From contig JAHBWE010000032.1 of the NCBI GenBank assembly GCA_019637155.1, forward strand, positions 1 to 64,000: a stretch of 64,000 nucleotides of DNA. The letters run 5' to 3'. This document shows, one piece after another, positions 51,397 through 60,467 of this stretch. Each line of letters opens with the position of its first letter. Position 1 is the first letter of the stretch. A model generated the notes under the pieces. That model worked only from the letters and a program-made list of their open reading frames with translations. It ran no database searches and was not told the DNA's origin. This stretch comes from Labilithrix sp. (lineage in GTDB: Bacteria > Myxococcota_A > Polyangia > Polyangiales > Polyangiaceae). Position numbers and translations under genes: made by a program.

Positions 51397-53579
51397 GCCT
51401 TCGCCTCACTGCCACCGATGCGGCCGAGCGTGCGCGACATGAGCGCGAGGACGCCGAAGATGATCACGGCGTACGCCGCGGCGTAGCCGAGCTGCGCGTT
51501 GCGGGCGAACGCCCAGCGGTAGGCCTCGCTCACCAGGATGTCGGTCGTCCCGTCCGGCTGGCCGCCGGAGACGAGGTAGACGACGTTGAACATGTTGAAC
51601 GTCCACACCGAGCCGAGCACGACCGCGGGGAGGAGGGTCGGCTTCAGGAGCGGGAGCGTGACGAGGCGGAAGGTCTGCCAGCGCGTCGCGCCGTCGACCT
51701 CGGCCGCCTCGAGGACGTCCTTCGAGATCGACGTGAGCGCGCCCATCACGACGACCATCATGAACGGGAAGCCGAGCCACACGTTCGTCGCGACGTTCGC
51801 CGCGAACGCGGTCGAGAACTTGGAGAACCACGAGATCGGCTCCGCGCCGAGCGCGACGAGGATCGCGTTGATCGCGCCGAACTGGCGGTGGAACATCCCC
51901 TTCCACGCGAGCGCGGTGACGTACGAAGGCACCGCCCACGGCAAGATGAGGAGCACGCGGTACGCGGCGCGGAGCTTGAGCATCGGGCGCGCGAGCGCGA
52001 TGCCGAGGACGAGGCCGATCCCGACGTGGCCGATCACGTTGAGCACCGTCCACACCACCGTGACGAGGAGCGTGAGGTAGAACGAGCCGTTCGAGAGGAG
52101 CGGCTTGCCGCGCGCGGTCAGGATCTCGACGTAGTTCGCGAGGCCGACGAAGCGCGCCTGATCGCGCGGGCCGGCGAAGAAGCTCGTGATCGCGCCCGCG
52201 ACGAGCGGGAGCACGACGAGGACGAAGATCACGAGCGCGGCGTGGAGCACGTACTTGTACGCGGGCTTGCCGGCGCGGAATTCGCGCGCGAAGCCGGGGG
52301 CGCGGACGCGGCGCACGACGCCGAACGCGGCCGCGAGGAGCACGAGGCCGACGACGACGAGGAGCGGCGCCGGCGACTCCGCCGCCTTCGGCTCGCGCAT
52401 CACGTCCTCGTAACGCGCCTTCGCCTCCGCGAGCGCGTCGCGCGGCGTCGCGGCGCCGCGGATCACCTTGCGGATCGCGTTCTTCACCGGATCCCAGACC
52501 GGGTTCATCGCGGTCGAGACCGGGATCGGGATCGCGCCAGGCACCGCGTCGTGGAACGCGCGCAGGATCTCGAGCTGGCGGTTCGGCTTTCCGTCGTCCT
52601 CGAGCGCCCAGTACGACCGCGTCGCGACGACCTGCTTGCCGATCGTCGCGCGCTCGAACGCGGACGCGTCGCTGCCGAACGAACGCGCGAGCGCGCGCGC
52701 GTCGGCGCTCTTCGCGCCCTCCGGCGTGAGGAACGCGCCGTCGACGGTGAGGAAGGGACGCATCGGTCCGACGCCGGCGATGGTCGGGAGCGGCGTGACG
52801 CGGTAGTCGAGGTCGTCCTTGAGATCGGCCGCGAGCCAGGGGCCGCTCATCACCGCGCCGGCCTTGCCGGAGGCGAAGAGCTGCTTCACGAGGTCGCCGC
52901 TCGCCTCCTCCGGCACGACGCCCGACCCGACGAGCTCCTTCGCCATGAGGAGCGACTTCTCCGCGGCCTCCCCTTCCATCGCGAAGCCCCCCTCGACCTG
53001 GGGGTCGAACATCTTGCCGCCGTAGGCGTGGAGGAAGGAGGCGTGGAAGTATTCGCTCTCCGCCTCGTACGCGAGCGGGAAGACGCCGTGGCCGAGCTGG
53101 CCCTTCTTCGCGACGATCTCCTCGAGCGTCTTCGGCGGCGCGGTGTAGAAGCGCGGGTTGTAATAGAGCGCGACGCACTTGCTCGCGAGCGGCACCGCCC
53201 AGCGCTTGCCGCGGAACGTGATCGACTCGACCGTGATCGGCTCGTAGCGCGCGAGCTCGCTCTCCGGCAGGGCATCGCCGGCCTCGCCGATGAGCTGATG
53301 GAGCACGTACTCGCCGATGCGGTTGTGCGGGCCGAGGAACACGTCGGGCCCGTTCCCGCGCGGGATCGCGGCTTCGAGCTTCGCGATGTACGCCTCGTAC
53401 GGAATGAAGAGCGAGGTGACCTTGACGCCGCGCTCCTGCTCGAAGCGAAGGACCGCGAGCTTCAGCGCCTCTTCTTCGCCGCCGCGGTACGGATGCCAGA
53501 GCGTGACGCCCTTCGGCGGCTCGCCGCAGCCGAGGGCGACGACGACGAGCGTGACGAGGAGCGCGAGGAGCTTACGCAT
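51393..53579 (-). CDS. Fused sugar-binding protein and MalF-type permease
   Basis: 728 aa. The N-terminus has a lipobox-like VVALGC, then a family-1 solute-binding fold (about 20-395; VTLWHPYRGGEEEALK, GPDVFLGPHN, YGGKMFDP, GPWLAADL). A helix near 400-420 leads to a MalF-type permease (about 440-728) with EAAEVDGATRWQTFRLVTLPLLKP as the EAA loop and six helices. Binding protein and permease are normally separate. If the Cys is not lipidated, the signal would serve as a first membrane helix. It overlaps the ATPase gene by eight bases. Confidence 0.9.
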   Translation of the reverse strand: MRKLLALLVTLVVVALGCGEPPKGVTLWHPYRGGEEEALKLAVLRFEQERGVKVTSLFIPYEAYIAKLEAAIPRGNGPDVFLGPHNRIGEYVLHQLIGEAGDALPESELARYEPITVESITFRGKRWAVPLASKCVALYYNPRFYTAPPKTLEEIVAKKGQLGHGVFPLAYEAESEYFHASFLHAYGGKMFDPQVEGGFAMEGEAAEKSLLMAKELVGSGVVPEEASGDLVKQLFASGKAGAVMSGPWLAADLKDDLDYRVTPLPTIAGVGPMRPFLTVDGAFLTPEGAKSADARALARSFGSDASAFERATIGKQVVATRSYWALEDDGKPNRQLEILRAFHDAVPGAIPIPVSTAMNPVWDPVKNAIRKVIRGAATPRDALAEAKARYEDVMREPKAAESPAPLLVVVGLVLLAAAFGVVRRVRAPGFAREFRAGKPAYKYVLHAALVIFVLVVLPLVAGAITSFFAGPRDQARFVGLANYVEILTARGKPLLSNGSFYLTLLVTVVWTVLNVIGHVGIGLVLGIALARPMLKLRAAYRVLLILPWAVPSYVTALAWKGMFHRQFGAINAILVALGAEPISWFSKFSTAFAANVATNVWLGFPFMMVVVMGALTSISKDVLEAAEVDGATRWQTFRLVTLPLLKPTLLPAVVLGSVWTFNMFNVVYLVSGGQPDGTTDILVSEAYRWAFARNAQLGYAAAYAVIIFGVLALMSRTLGRIGGSEAKA

Positions 53580-54768
53580 CCAACGCGCGGTCGGTCTTCG
53601 CGTCGAAGAGGTGGATCGCGGACGGCGCCGCCGCGAGCGGGATCGTCGCGCCGCTCTTGAGGTCGCGCGCGTCGGCGGCGTCGAGGCGCGTGATGAAGGT
53701 GGGCCCCGACGAGCGGAGCCAGCCGTGCGCGAACGCCTCCGAGCCGAGCGCCTCCACGATCTCGACCTTCAGCTCCGCGATCGCGATCGCGTCCTCGCCG
53801 CGCGCAAGGCTCATGTCGTGCGGGCGGACGCCGATCGTCACGTCGCGGCCATCGGTGAGCGCGTCGCCGAAGCGCTCCTCGTCGACGCGCGCGCGGACGC
53901 CGCCGCCTTCGGCGTAGAAGCGACCCGCGTCCGCCACGAGCTTGCCGGAGAGGAGGTTCATCTGCGGCGAGCCGAGGAACGTCGCGACGAACTTGGTCTT
54001 CGGGCGCTCGTAGATCTCGAGCGGGGGGCCCTTCTGCTCGACGTAGCCGCCGTTCAAGACCCAGAGCGTGTCGGCGAGCGTCATCGCCTCGACTTGATCG
54101 TGCGTGACGTAGAGCGTCGTCGCGCCGATGCGGTCGTGGAGGCGGCGGATCTCGACGCGGACCTCGGCGCGGAGCGCGGCGTCGAGGTTCGAGAGCGGCT
54201 CGTCGAAGAGGTACATGTTCGCGCGCCGCACGATCGCGCGCCCCATCGCGACGCGCTGGCGCTGGCCGCCGGAGAGCTGCTTCGGCAGGCGGTCCATCAG
54301 CTTCGCGAGCCCCAACATCGCGCTCGCTTCTTCGATGCGCTCGTCGATCTCGGACGCGGCGGTGCCGCGCAGCTTGAGCCCGAACGCGAGGTTGTCGCGC
54401 ACGGTGAGGTGCGGGTAGAGCGCGTAGCTCTGGAACACCATCGCGATGTCGCGGTCGCGCGGGGGGAGCTCGGTGACGTCCTTGCCCGCGATCGTGATCG
54501 TGCCCTCGTCGGTCTCCTCGAGCCCCGCGACGAGGCGGAGGAGCGTCGACTTCCCGCAGCCCGACGGGCCGACGAGCACCGCGAACGAGCCCTCGGGGAT
54601 GTCGAGGTCGACGCCGCGGAGGATCGGCGTGTTGCCGAACGCTTTCTTGATCCCACGCGCCGCGCAGCGGAGCGGCTTCGGCGGCGGGGGCGCCGCGACC
54701 TCGGGACCGCTGTCGGCGCTCTCCGGCTTCTTCGGGGTCTTGCCCGTCTGTTCGACCGCCTCGGACAT
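53572..54768 (-). CDS. Sugar ABC transporter ATPase, MalK type
   Basis: 398 aa. Walker A GPSGCGKST, Q-loop MVFQSYALYPHLTV, signature LSGGQRQRVAMGRA, Walker B MYLFDEPLSNLDA, switch His in YVTHDQVEAMT, and a C-terminal TOBE/OB region (about 270-398) typical of MalK/UgpC. It carries an extra N-terminal 30 residues rich in Pro and Lys. First gene of the importer operon; transcribed divergently from the esterase at 54895. Confidence 0.94.
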   Translation of the reverse strand: MSEAVEQTGKTPKKPESADSGPEVAAPPPPKPLRCAARGIKKAFGNTPILRGVDLDIPEGSFAVLVGPSGCGKSTLLRLVAGLEETDEGTITIAGKDVTELPPRDRDIAMVFQSYALYPHLTVRDNLAFGLKLRGTAASEIDERIEEASAMLGLAKLMDRLPKQLSGGQRQRVAMGRAIVRRANMYLFDEPLSNLDAALRAEVRVEIRRLHDRIGATTLYVTHDQVEAMTLADTLWVLNGGYVEQKGPPLEIYERPKTKFVATFLGSPQMNLLSGKLVADAGRFYAEGGGVRARVDEERFGDALTDGRDVTIGVRPHDMSLARGEDAIAIAELKVEIVEALGSEAFAHGWLRSSGPTFITRLDAADARDLKSGATIPLAAAPSAIHLFDAKTDRALDA

Positions 54769-54894
54769 CCGTCGCCCCTTTTACCAGCGACTCGTCACCG
54801 CGAAGTCGCCGGGTCGGCGTACGTAACTCACTTTGGAGTGACGTTCGAGCGCTTTTGTCCTGGACGGAGCGATCTTTTGTGTCACAGCAGGCGC

Positions 54895-56082
54895 GTGAGG
54901 TTCGTGACGCTGTGTGTCGTCGGCCTCCTCGCTGCCTGCAGCGCGGAGGACGCGGCCCTTCCGGCGTCATCGTCCGACCTCACAGAACCTTCCTGCGCGC
55001 GGCCCGGCGTCCACACGGCGCCGGCCGCGCTCGCAGCTTCCTTCCCTTCGGACGCGGAGATCCGCGCCGCGGGCGGGACGCCCTTCGAGGACGGCGATCG
55101 CGTCGTCTTCGCCGCGCGCGGTCCCGGGCCGTGGGCCGTCGCCGGCTCGTTCAACGGGTGGCAGCCGTCGCTCGCGCTGCGGAACGTGAGCGGTGACCTG
55201 TGGCTCGGCGAGGCGTCCATCCCGCGGACGCAGAGCTTCGAGTACAAGCTCGTGCGCGGCGGGCGCTGGCTCGAAGACCCGCTCGCGCGCAACGTCGTGT
55301 GGGACGGCATCGATCGCGGCTTCGGCGCGCGCGGCGAGATGAACGCGGTCGGGCATCCGAGCGCGATCCCCACCTGGAGAGGACGCACCGTCGCGCTCGG
55401 GCGCGTCGAAGGGCACGAGGTCTGGGTGCACTACCCCGCGCGGTACGACGCGGAGAGCTGCGTGAAGCTCCCGTCCGTCATCATTCATGACGGCATGGAG
55501 TCGCTCACCCGCGGCGCCTTCGCCGAAGCGGCGGACCGCCTCTACGCCGCGCGCCCCGAGCTCTCCGCGGTGCTCGTCTTCGTCGGGCTCCCGTCGCAGG
55601 AGGTCCGCATGGCCGAGTACACGGTGTACTCGCCGGGCTCGGAGGGCGATCGCTACGTCGGGTTCCTCGCGCAGGAGCTGTGGCCGCGCGTTCGCGCGGA
55701 GGCGCGCGTGTGCACCGCGCCGGCGGCGCGCGGCATCGCGGGGGCGTCGCTCGGCGGGCTCGTCTCGACCTACGCGGGCTTCGAGCACCCGGAGTCGTGG
55801 GGCTGGGTCGGCTCGCAGAGCGGCTCGTATTTCTGGGCCGACGACGCGATGATCCGGCGCGCGCGCGAGCTGCCGGCGCGGCCGCTCCGCGTCTACCTCG
55901 ACTCGGGCTGCCCCGACGACAACTGCGCGCCGACGGATCGGCTCGCGTCGGTGCTGCGCGACAAGGGCTACGACTTCGTCCGCGTCCGCGAGGATGGCGG
56001 CCGCCACGACTGGGCGTTCTGGCGCGACCGCCTCGCGGGCATGCTCACGCACTTCCGCGACGGCCAGACGACCTGCGATTGA
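54895..56082 (+). CDS. Esterase lipoprotein with glycogen-binding-like N-domain
   Basis: 395 aa from the GTG at 54895. Lipobox GLLAAC. The N-terminal domain (about 60-140; WAVAGSFNGWQPSLALR, EYKLVRGGRWLEDPLAR) is an early-set/CBM48-type fold. The catalytic domain is of the enterochelin-esterase/esterase D type: nucleophile in GASLGGL, His in GRHDWAFWRDRL, acid likely in YLDSGCPDDN. It lies opposite the sugar importer and may release a sugar or siderophore ester outside the cell. Confidence 0.85.
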   Translation: MRFVTLCVVGLLAACSAEDAALPASSSDLTEPSCARPGVHTAPAALAASFPSDAEIRAAGGTPFEDGDRVVFAARGPGPWAVAGSFNGWQPSLALRNVSGDLWLGEASIPRTQSFEYKLVRGGRWLEDPLARNVVWDGIDRGFGARGEMNAVGHPSAIPTWRGRTVALGRVEGHEVWVHYPARYDAESCVKLPSVIIHDGMESLTRGAFAEAADRLYAARPELSAVLVFVGLPSQEVRMAEYTVYSPGSEGDRYVGFLAQELWPRVRAEARVCTAPAARGIAGASLGGLVSTYAGFEHPESWGWVGSQSGSYFWADDAMIRRARELPARPLRVYLDSGCPDDNCAPTDRLASVLRDKGYDFVRVREDGGRHDWAFWRDRLAGMLTHFRDGQTTCD

Positions 56083-56268
56083 GCGGGCGGCCTCTCAGGC
56101 TGGCGGTCCGCCGCCGGCCTCGTCGATCCCGGCGCGGGCGAGCGGCGCGGCCGTGTTGCGCGAATCGATCGGCGCGATCGTGCGCGGAAACAGGGATCGC
56201 ACGCGAGCGCGGATCGCGCGTCGTCCATCGTTCGGGTGATGGCACGTCCGTCGCTCCATCGGGGCGCG

Positions 56269-57903
56269 ATGCTGAAGCCCCACTCCTCGACGGCCGCCGC
56301 GTGCGTCCTCCTCACGATCGCGGCGGCGTGCGCTCCGCCGGCGAAGCTCGAGACGCGCGAGACGCGATCGGCCACCCTCGCGTCGCCGCGCGAAGAGGCG
56401 CCCGAGATCCCCGCCGCGATCGACATCCAGCCCGCGAACGGGACCACGTTCGGAGGCCGCACCGCCGAGCGCGCGGTCACGTTCAGCGGGTTCGCGACCG
56501 GCGCGGGCGTGACGATCGAGGTGCAGGTCCTCCGGAGCCCGACCGTCGCGATCGCCGACACGAGCTGGGTCACCCTCGCGACGACGGTGACGGAGGCGAC
56601 GCCGACGACCTTCAACGATCCGACGCCCATCTTCCGCTGGCGCGTCACCGCGACGCCGGGGAGCACGCGCTGGCCGCTCGGCGGGCTCATGCGCTTCCGC
56701 ACGATCGCGACCGACGCCGCGGGCCGCAAGACCGCGCTCCCGTTCTTCGACGAAAGCGCCGGGCTCTGCGTCGAGCGCCTCCGCGCGCGGTCGTGGCGCG
56801 AGGTCCTTGCACAATGCAAGAGTCCCTTCAGCCCCGACCTCGGCGGACCGATCACGAACCAGACGCGCGCGGCCGCGATCGTCTCGACCGGCCGCGAGCC
56901 CGGCAACGCCGGCTTCACGCCGCCGTACCTGAACCGGAAGGGTGAGATCACGGTCGAGGACACGAAGGCCTACTACGCCGCGATCGACGCGCCCGCGACG
57001 CTCGACGAATACAAGGAGCGCTTCGGGTTCGGGGAGAGCCGCGGCGAGGTCGAGACGACCTTCTTCAACGCCGGCGACCTCGGCATCGGGCGCGAGATGC
57101 ACTGCCTCGAGAGCAAGGACGACGTGCTCGCGTGTTACGTCACGAACTACGGCGTGGACGCGGACGGCGCGCCGCTCTTCAACGGCGATCCCGACGCCGC
57201 GCTCGACGACGCGATCGCGCGGCGGAACGGCTTCGCCACCGTCGCGATGGCGAAATTCGGGACGAAGTACAACGACCCGCGCGGCAACGACGTGCAGTTC
57301 TTCGTCTACGGCGCGGACGGCGCGCTCGCGAACGAGGCGCAGCTCGACTCGACCGGGCAGAACAAGTCGATCCCGAACAACTGCACGAACTGCCACGGCG
57401 GCCGCTACGACACGCGGACGCGGAGGCTCACCGGCTCGACGTTCCTCCCCTTCGATCCGGAGGCCTTCCTCTTCTCCGAGCGCCGCGGCCTCGGGTTCGC
57501 GGACCAAGAGCGCGCGCTGAAGACGACGAACGAGATGATCGCGCGCGCCGGCGCGCCTCCCGTCGCGGTGCAGCTCGTGAGCGGGTTCTACGCGGGGCGA
57601 TCGACCAACCTCGACTTCATCCCCGCGGGCTGGAGCGGCGACGAGGAGTCGAAGCTCCTCTACCGCGAGGTCTACAAACCGTACTGCCGCACGTGCCACG
57701 TCTCGCAGGTCGGGGACTACGCGTTCATGCGGATCGAGGACTTCAAGCTCGAGGCCGCGAAGACGATCGAGAGCGTGTGCGACGACAACCAGATGCCGAT
57801 CGCGGAGACCACGATGGCGGCGTTCTGGAACAGCCCCGCGCGCGCGTACCTCGTCAACGCGCTCGGCGTCTCCACGCCGTGCGCGCCGAAGGGGGCACGA
57901 TGA
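56269..57903 (+). CDS. Diheme cytochrome c lipoprotein
   Basis: 544 aa from the ATG at 56269 (an upstream ATG at 56236 is less likely). Lipobox TIAAAC (Cys21). A beta-type domain (about 40-150) is followed by a mixed region and two heme c motifs: CTNCH near residue 372 and CRTCH near 473. Outer-membrane-facing redox protein, possibly an extracellular electron-transfer or oxidase component. The next gene, also a heme lipoprotein, overlaps it by ATGA. Confidence 0.82.
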   Translation: MLKPHSSTAAACVLLTIAAACAPPAKLETRETRSATLASPREEAPEIPAAIDIQPANGTTFGGRTAERAVTFSGFATGAGVTIEVQVLRSPTVAIADTSWVTLATTVTEATPTTFNDPTPIFRWRVTATPGSTRWPLGGLMRFRTIATDAAGRKTALPFFDESAGLCVERLRARSWREVLAQCKSPFSPDLGGPITNQTRAAAIVSTGREPGNAGFTPPYLNRKGEITVEDTKAYYAAIDAPATLDEYKERFGFGESRGEVETTFFNAGDLGIGREMHCLESKDDVLACYVTNYGVDADGAPLFNGDPDAALDDAIARRNGFATVAMAKFGTKYNDPRGNDVQFFVYGADGALANEAQLDSTGQNKSIPNNCTNCHGGRYDTRTRRLTGSTFLPFDPEAFLFSERRGLGFADQERALKTTNEMIARAGAPPVAVQLVSGFYAGRSTNLDFIPAGWSGDEESKLLYREVYKPYCRTCHVSQVGDYAFMRIEDFKLEAAKTIESVCDDNQMPIAETTMAAFWNSPARAYLVNALGVSTPCAPKGAR

Positions 57904-58523
57904 GGGCGGCGGTCTTCGGCGCGCTCCTCGTCGCGAGCGCGAGCTACGCCTGCTTCGAGCCGCCGCCTTCGATCCGGACGAGCCGCGACGACCTCGTCGA
58001 GGAGGAGGTGGACGACGACGTCGTCGAGGAGGACGCGACCGAGCCGCCGCAAGAGACCGCGCCGCCGCCGGAGATCGAGGACCGGCCCGCGCCGGAAGAG
58101 CCGCCGCCGCCCGACGCGTTCACGAACGCGAGCCCGTACGTCGCGCTCACGACGCAGGAGAGCAAGCGCCGTCACGGCGGCACGGCGAACGCGGGCAAGG
58201 ACTGCATGAATTGCCACCTCCCCGGCATGGGCGCGCCGCCGTTCGCGATCGGAGGCACGGTGTACTCCACCGCGACCTCGAAGGCGGGCGCGCCGGAGGT
58301 GCAGGTCCGCATCGTCGATCCGAGCGGCGCGGAGATCGCGCTCGTCGGCACCGACTCGTCCGGCAACTTCTGGCTCCCCGGCAGGCGCCCGATCCCGCCC
58401 GGCTCGCGCGTCGCGATCCGAGACGGCACGCAGGTGCGCGCGATGGCGGGGACGATCGGCAGCGGCGCCTGCAACCAGTCCGGCTGCCACGTCCCGAACC
58501 GTCCGATCTGGCTCGGCGAGTAG
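57900..58523 (+). CDS. Heme lipoprotein with CxxCH and CX4CH motifs
   Basis: 207 aa. Signal ending SYAC, an acidic Glu/Asp/Pro spacer (about 25-75), one CMNCH motif near residue 102, a regulatory-like beta sandwich (about 115-180; VQVRIVDPSGAEI), and CNQSGCH near residue 191, a CX4CH form known in some cytochromes c. It is coupled to the diheme lipoprotein upstream; together they could carry four hemes. Confidence 0.8.
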   Translation: MRAAVFGALLVASASYACFEPPPSIRTSRDDLVEEEVDDDVVEEDATEPPQETAPPPEIEDRPAPEEPPPPDAFTNASPYVALTTQESKRRHGGTANAGKDCMNCHLPGMGAPPFAIGGTVYSTATSKAGAPEVQVRIVDPSGAEIALVGTDSSGNFWLPGRRPIPPGSRVAIRDGTQVRAMAGTIGSGACNQSGCHVPNRPIWLGE

Positions 58524-58528
58524 GCGCC

Positions 58529-59650
58529 TCAGCCGAAGAGGTCGCGGAGCTTCTCCATGAAGCCTTTGCGGAGCGGCGTCACCTCTTCGCCGAGCTCCTT
58601 CGCGAGCTCCTCGATCAGCTCGCGCTGGCGGGGGGTGAGCTCGTGCGGGATCTCGACCGCGACCTCGACGCGTTGATCGCCGCGACCGATGCCGCCGCGG
58701 CGCGGCATGCCCTTGCCCTTGATGCGGAGCGTGGTGCCCGGCTGCGTGCCGGCGGGGACGCGCAGCTTTCCCTTGCCGTCGAGGGTGGGCACCTCGACCT
58801 CGGCGCCGAGCGCGACCTGGGTGAAGGTCAGCGGCACGGTGCAGAGGACGTCGTCGCCCGCGCGCTTGAAGAAGAGGTGCGGCTGGACCTTGATCTCGAG
58901 GTGGAGATCGCCGGCGGGTTTGTCGGAGCGCGATCGATTGCCGGCGGCGCTCACGACGCGCGTCGCGCCGTGCTCCACGCCGGGCGGGATCGTCACCTCG
59001 ATCGTGTTCTCGGTCGTGATGAGGCCGGTGCCGCGGCAGCCGGTGCACGGCGTCGTCACGGTGGTGCCGCGCCCGCGGCAGCGCTGGCAGACGCGCTCGA
59101 CCGCGATCGGGAGGATGCCTTGCTGGAAGCGCACGCGGCCGCGGCCGTTGCACGCGCTGCACGTCTCCGGCTGCGAGCCCGGCGCGGAGCCGCTCCCGCG
59201 ACAGTCACCGCACGGCGTGATGCGGTCGTACTTCATCGTCTTCGTCGTGCCGAAGGCGGACTCCTCGAAGGTGATCTCGAGCTCGCGCTGGAGGTCGCCG
59301 CGATCGCCCTTGCCGACGCCGAAGACGCCGAGCAGATCGCCGAGGATGCCGTCGACCGCGATCTCGCTGAAGTCGACGACGCCGCCGGCGAACGGGCCGC
59401 TCGACGCGAACGGCGAGCCCGGCTCCTCCGCGCGGTGGCCGAAGCGATCGTACATCGCGCGCCGCTGCGGATCGGAGAGGACCTGGTACGCGGCGTTGAT
59501 CTCCTTGAAGCGGAGCGCCGCCTTCGGATCGTCGGGGTTGCGATCGGGGTGGTGCTGCGCGGCGAGCTTCCGGAACGCCGTCTTCACCTCGTCCGGGCCC
59601 GCCGATTTGGCGATACCCAACGTCTCGTAGTGGTCGCGCGTCGCCGACAT
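58529..59650 (-). CDS. dnaJ: DnaJ chaperone
   Basis: 373 aa from the ATG at 59650. J domain with HPD in QHHPDRNPDD; a short Gly/Phe-containing region; four zinc motifs CGDCRGSG, CSACNGRG, CQRCRGRG, CTGCRGTG; then the C-terminal client-binding domains (RVPAGTQPGTTLRIKGKGMP). It stimulates DnaK ATPase. No dnaK or grpE is adjacent, so this may be a second DnaJ copy. It is convergent with the heme lipoprotein, five bases apart. Confidence 0.95.
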   Translation of the reverse strand: MSATRDHYETLGIAKSAGPDEVKTAFRKLAAQHHPDRNPDDPKAALRFKEINAAYQVLSDPQRRAMYDRFGHRAEEPGSPFASSGPFAGGVVDFSEIAVDGILGDLLGVFGVGKGDRGDLQRELEITFEESAFGTTKTMKYDRITPCGDCRGSGSAPGSQPETCSACNGRGRVRFQQGILPIAVERVCQRCRGRGTTVTTPCTGCRGTGLITTENTIEVTIPPGVEHGATRVVSAAGNRSRSDKPAGDLHLEIKVQPHLFFKRAGDDVLCTVPLTFTQVALGAEVEVPTLDGKGKLRVPAGTQPGTTLRIKGKGMPRRGGIGRGDQRVEVAVEIPHELTPRQRELIEELAKELGEEVTPLRKGFMEKLRDLFG

Positions 59651-59714
59651 GATGAGGACCACCGGACGGTAGCACGGGGAGCGCCGCGCGCGGGGCTGTG
59701 CTAGCTACGCGCCC

Positions 59715-60467
59715 GTGCGAGCGCCGCCGGTCTACCACCGCCTCTCCGCGACGGAGCAGCGAGCGTTGCTCACGCGCGTCGTCGAACGGAGCCGCGCGAA
59801 GAAGGGCGCGCCCGTGCCGCTCGTGGTCTTCGACCTCGACGGGACGCTCATGGACAACCGCCCGCGCACGGCGCTCATCCTGCAAGAGCTCGCGGCGGAG
59901 CTCCGCGCGGAGGCGCACTCGAGCGCGGACCTGCTCGCCGCGACGAAGGTCGAGGACATCGCCTACCTCCTCCGCGAGTCGCTGAAGATCATCGGCGTCG
60001 AGCACGCGGAGCTGGTGGAGCGCGCGGAGTCGTTCTGGCGCGATCGCTTCTTCAGCGACGCGTACTTGAAGCACGACGTCGCGATCGCGGGGGCGGTCAC
60101 GCTCGCGCAGGCCTGCTACGCCGCCGGCGCGACGCTGGTCTACTTCACGGGCCGCGACCTCCCGCTCATGAGCCTCGGCTCGTTCCAGAGCTTGCGCGAT
60201 CTCGGGTTCCCGATCGGGGTGATCGGCACCGAGCTCGTGTGCAAGCCCGACGCGAAGATCCCGGACGAGCATTTCAAGCGAGAGGAGGCGCCGAAGCTGG
60301 CGCGCATCGGCGAGGTCGTCGCGACGTTCGACAACGAGCCTGGCAACTGCAACGCGTTCCTCGAGCTCTTCCCCGACGCCGAGAACGTCTTCGTCGACAC
60401 GCAGCACCTGCCCGGCGCGCCCGCGCTCGCGGCGAAGGTCCACGTCGTACCGGACCTCTCGATGTGA
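59715..60467 (+). CDS. HAD-superfamily phosphatase
   Basis: 250 aa from the GTG at 59715. Motif I VVFDLDGTLMDN (nucleophile Asp), motif II in YFTGRDLP (Thr), motif III Lys in KPDAK, and motif IV Asp in ATFDNEPGN. A helical cap is inserted after motif I. Cytoplasmic; the substrate is not deducible. The next gene begins inside its stop (GTGA overlap). Confidence 0.85.
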   Translation: MRAPPVYHRLSATEQRALLTRVVERSRAKKGAPVPLVVFDLDGTLMDNRPRTALILQELAAELRAEAHSSADLLAATKVEDIAYLLRESLKIIGVEHAELVERAESFWRDRFFSDAYLKHDVAIAGAVTLAQACYAAGATLVYFTGRDLPLMSLGSFQSLRDLGFPIGVIGTELVCKPDAKIPDEHFKREEAPKLARIGEVVATFDNEPGNCNAFLELFPDAENVFVDTQHLPGAPALAAKVHVVPDLSM

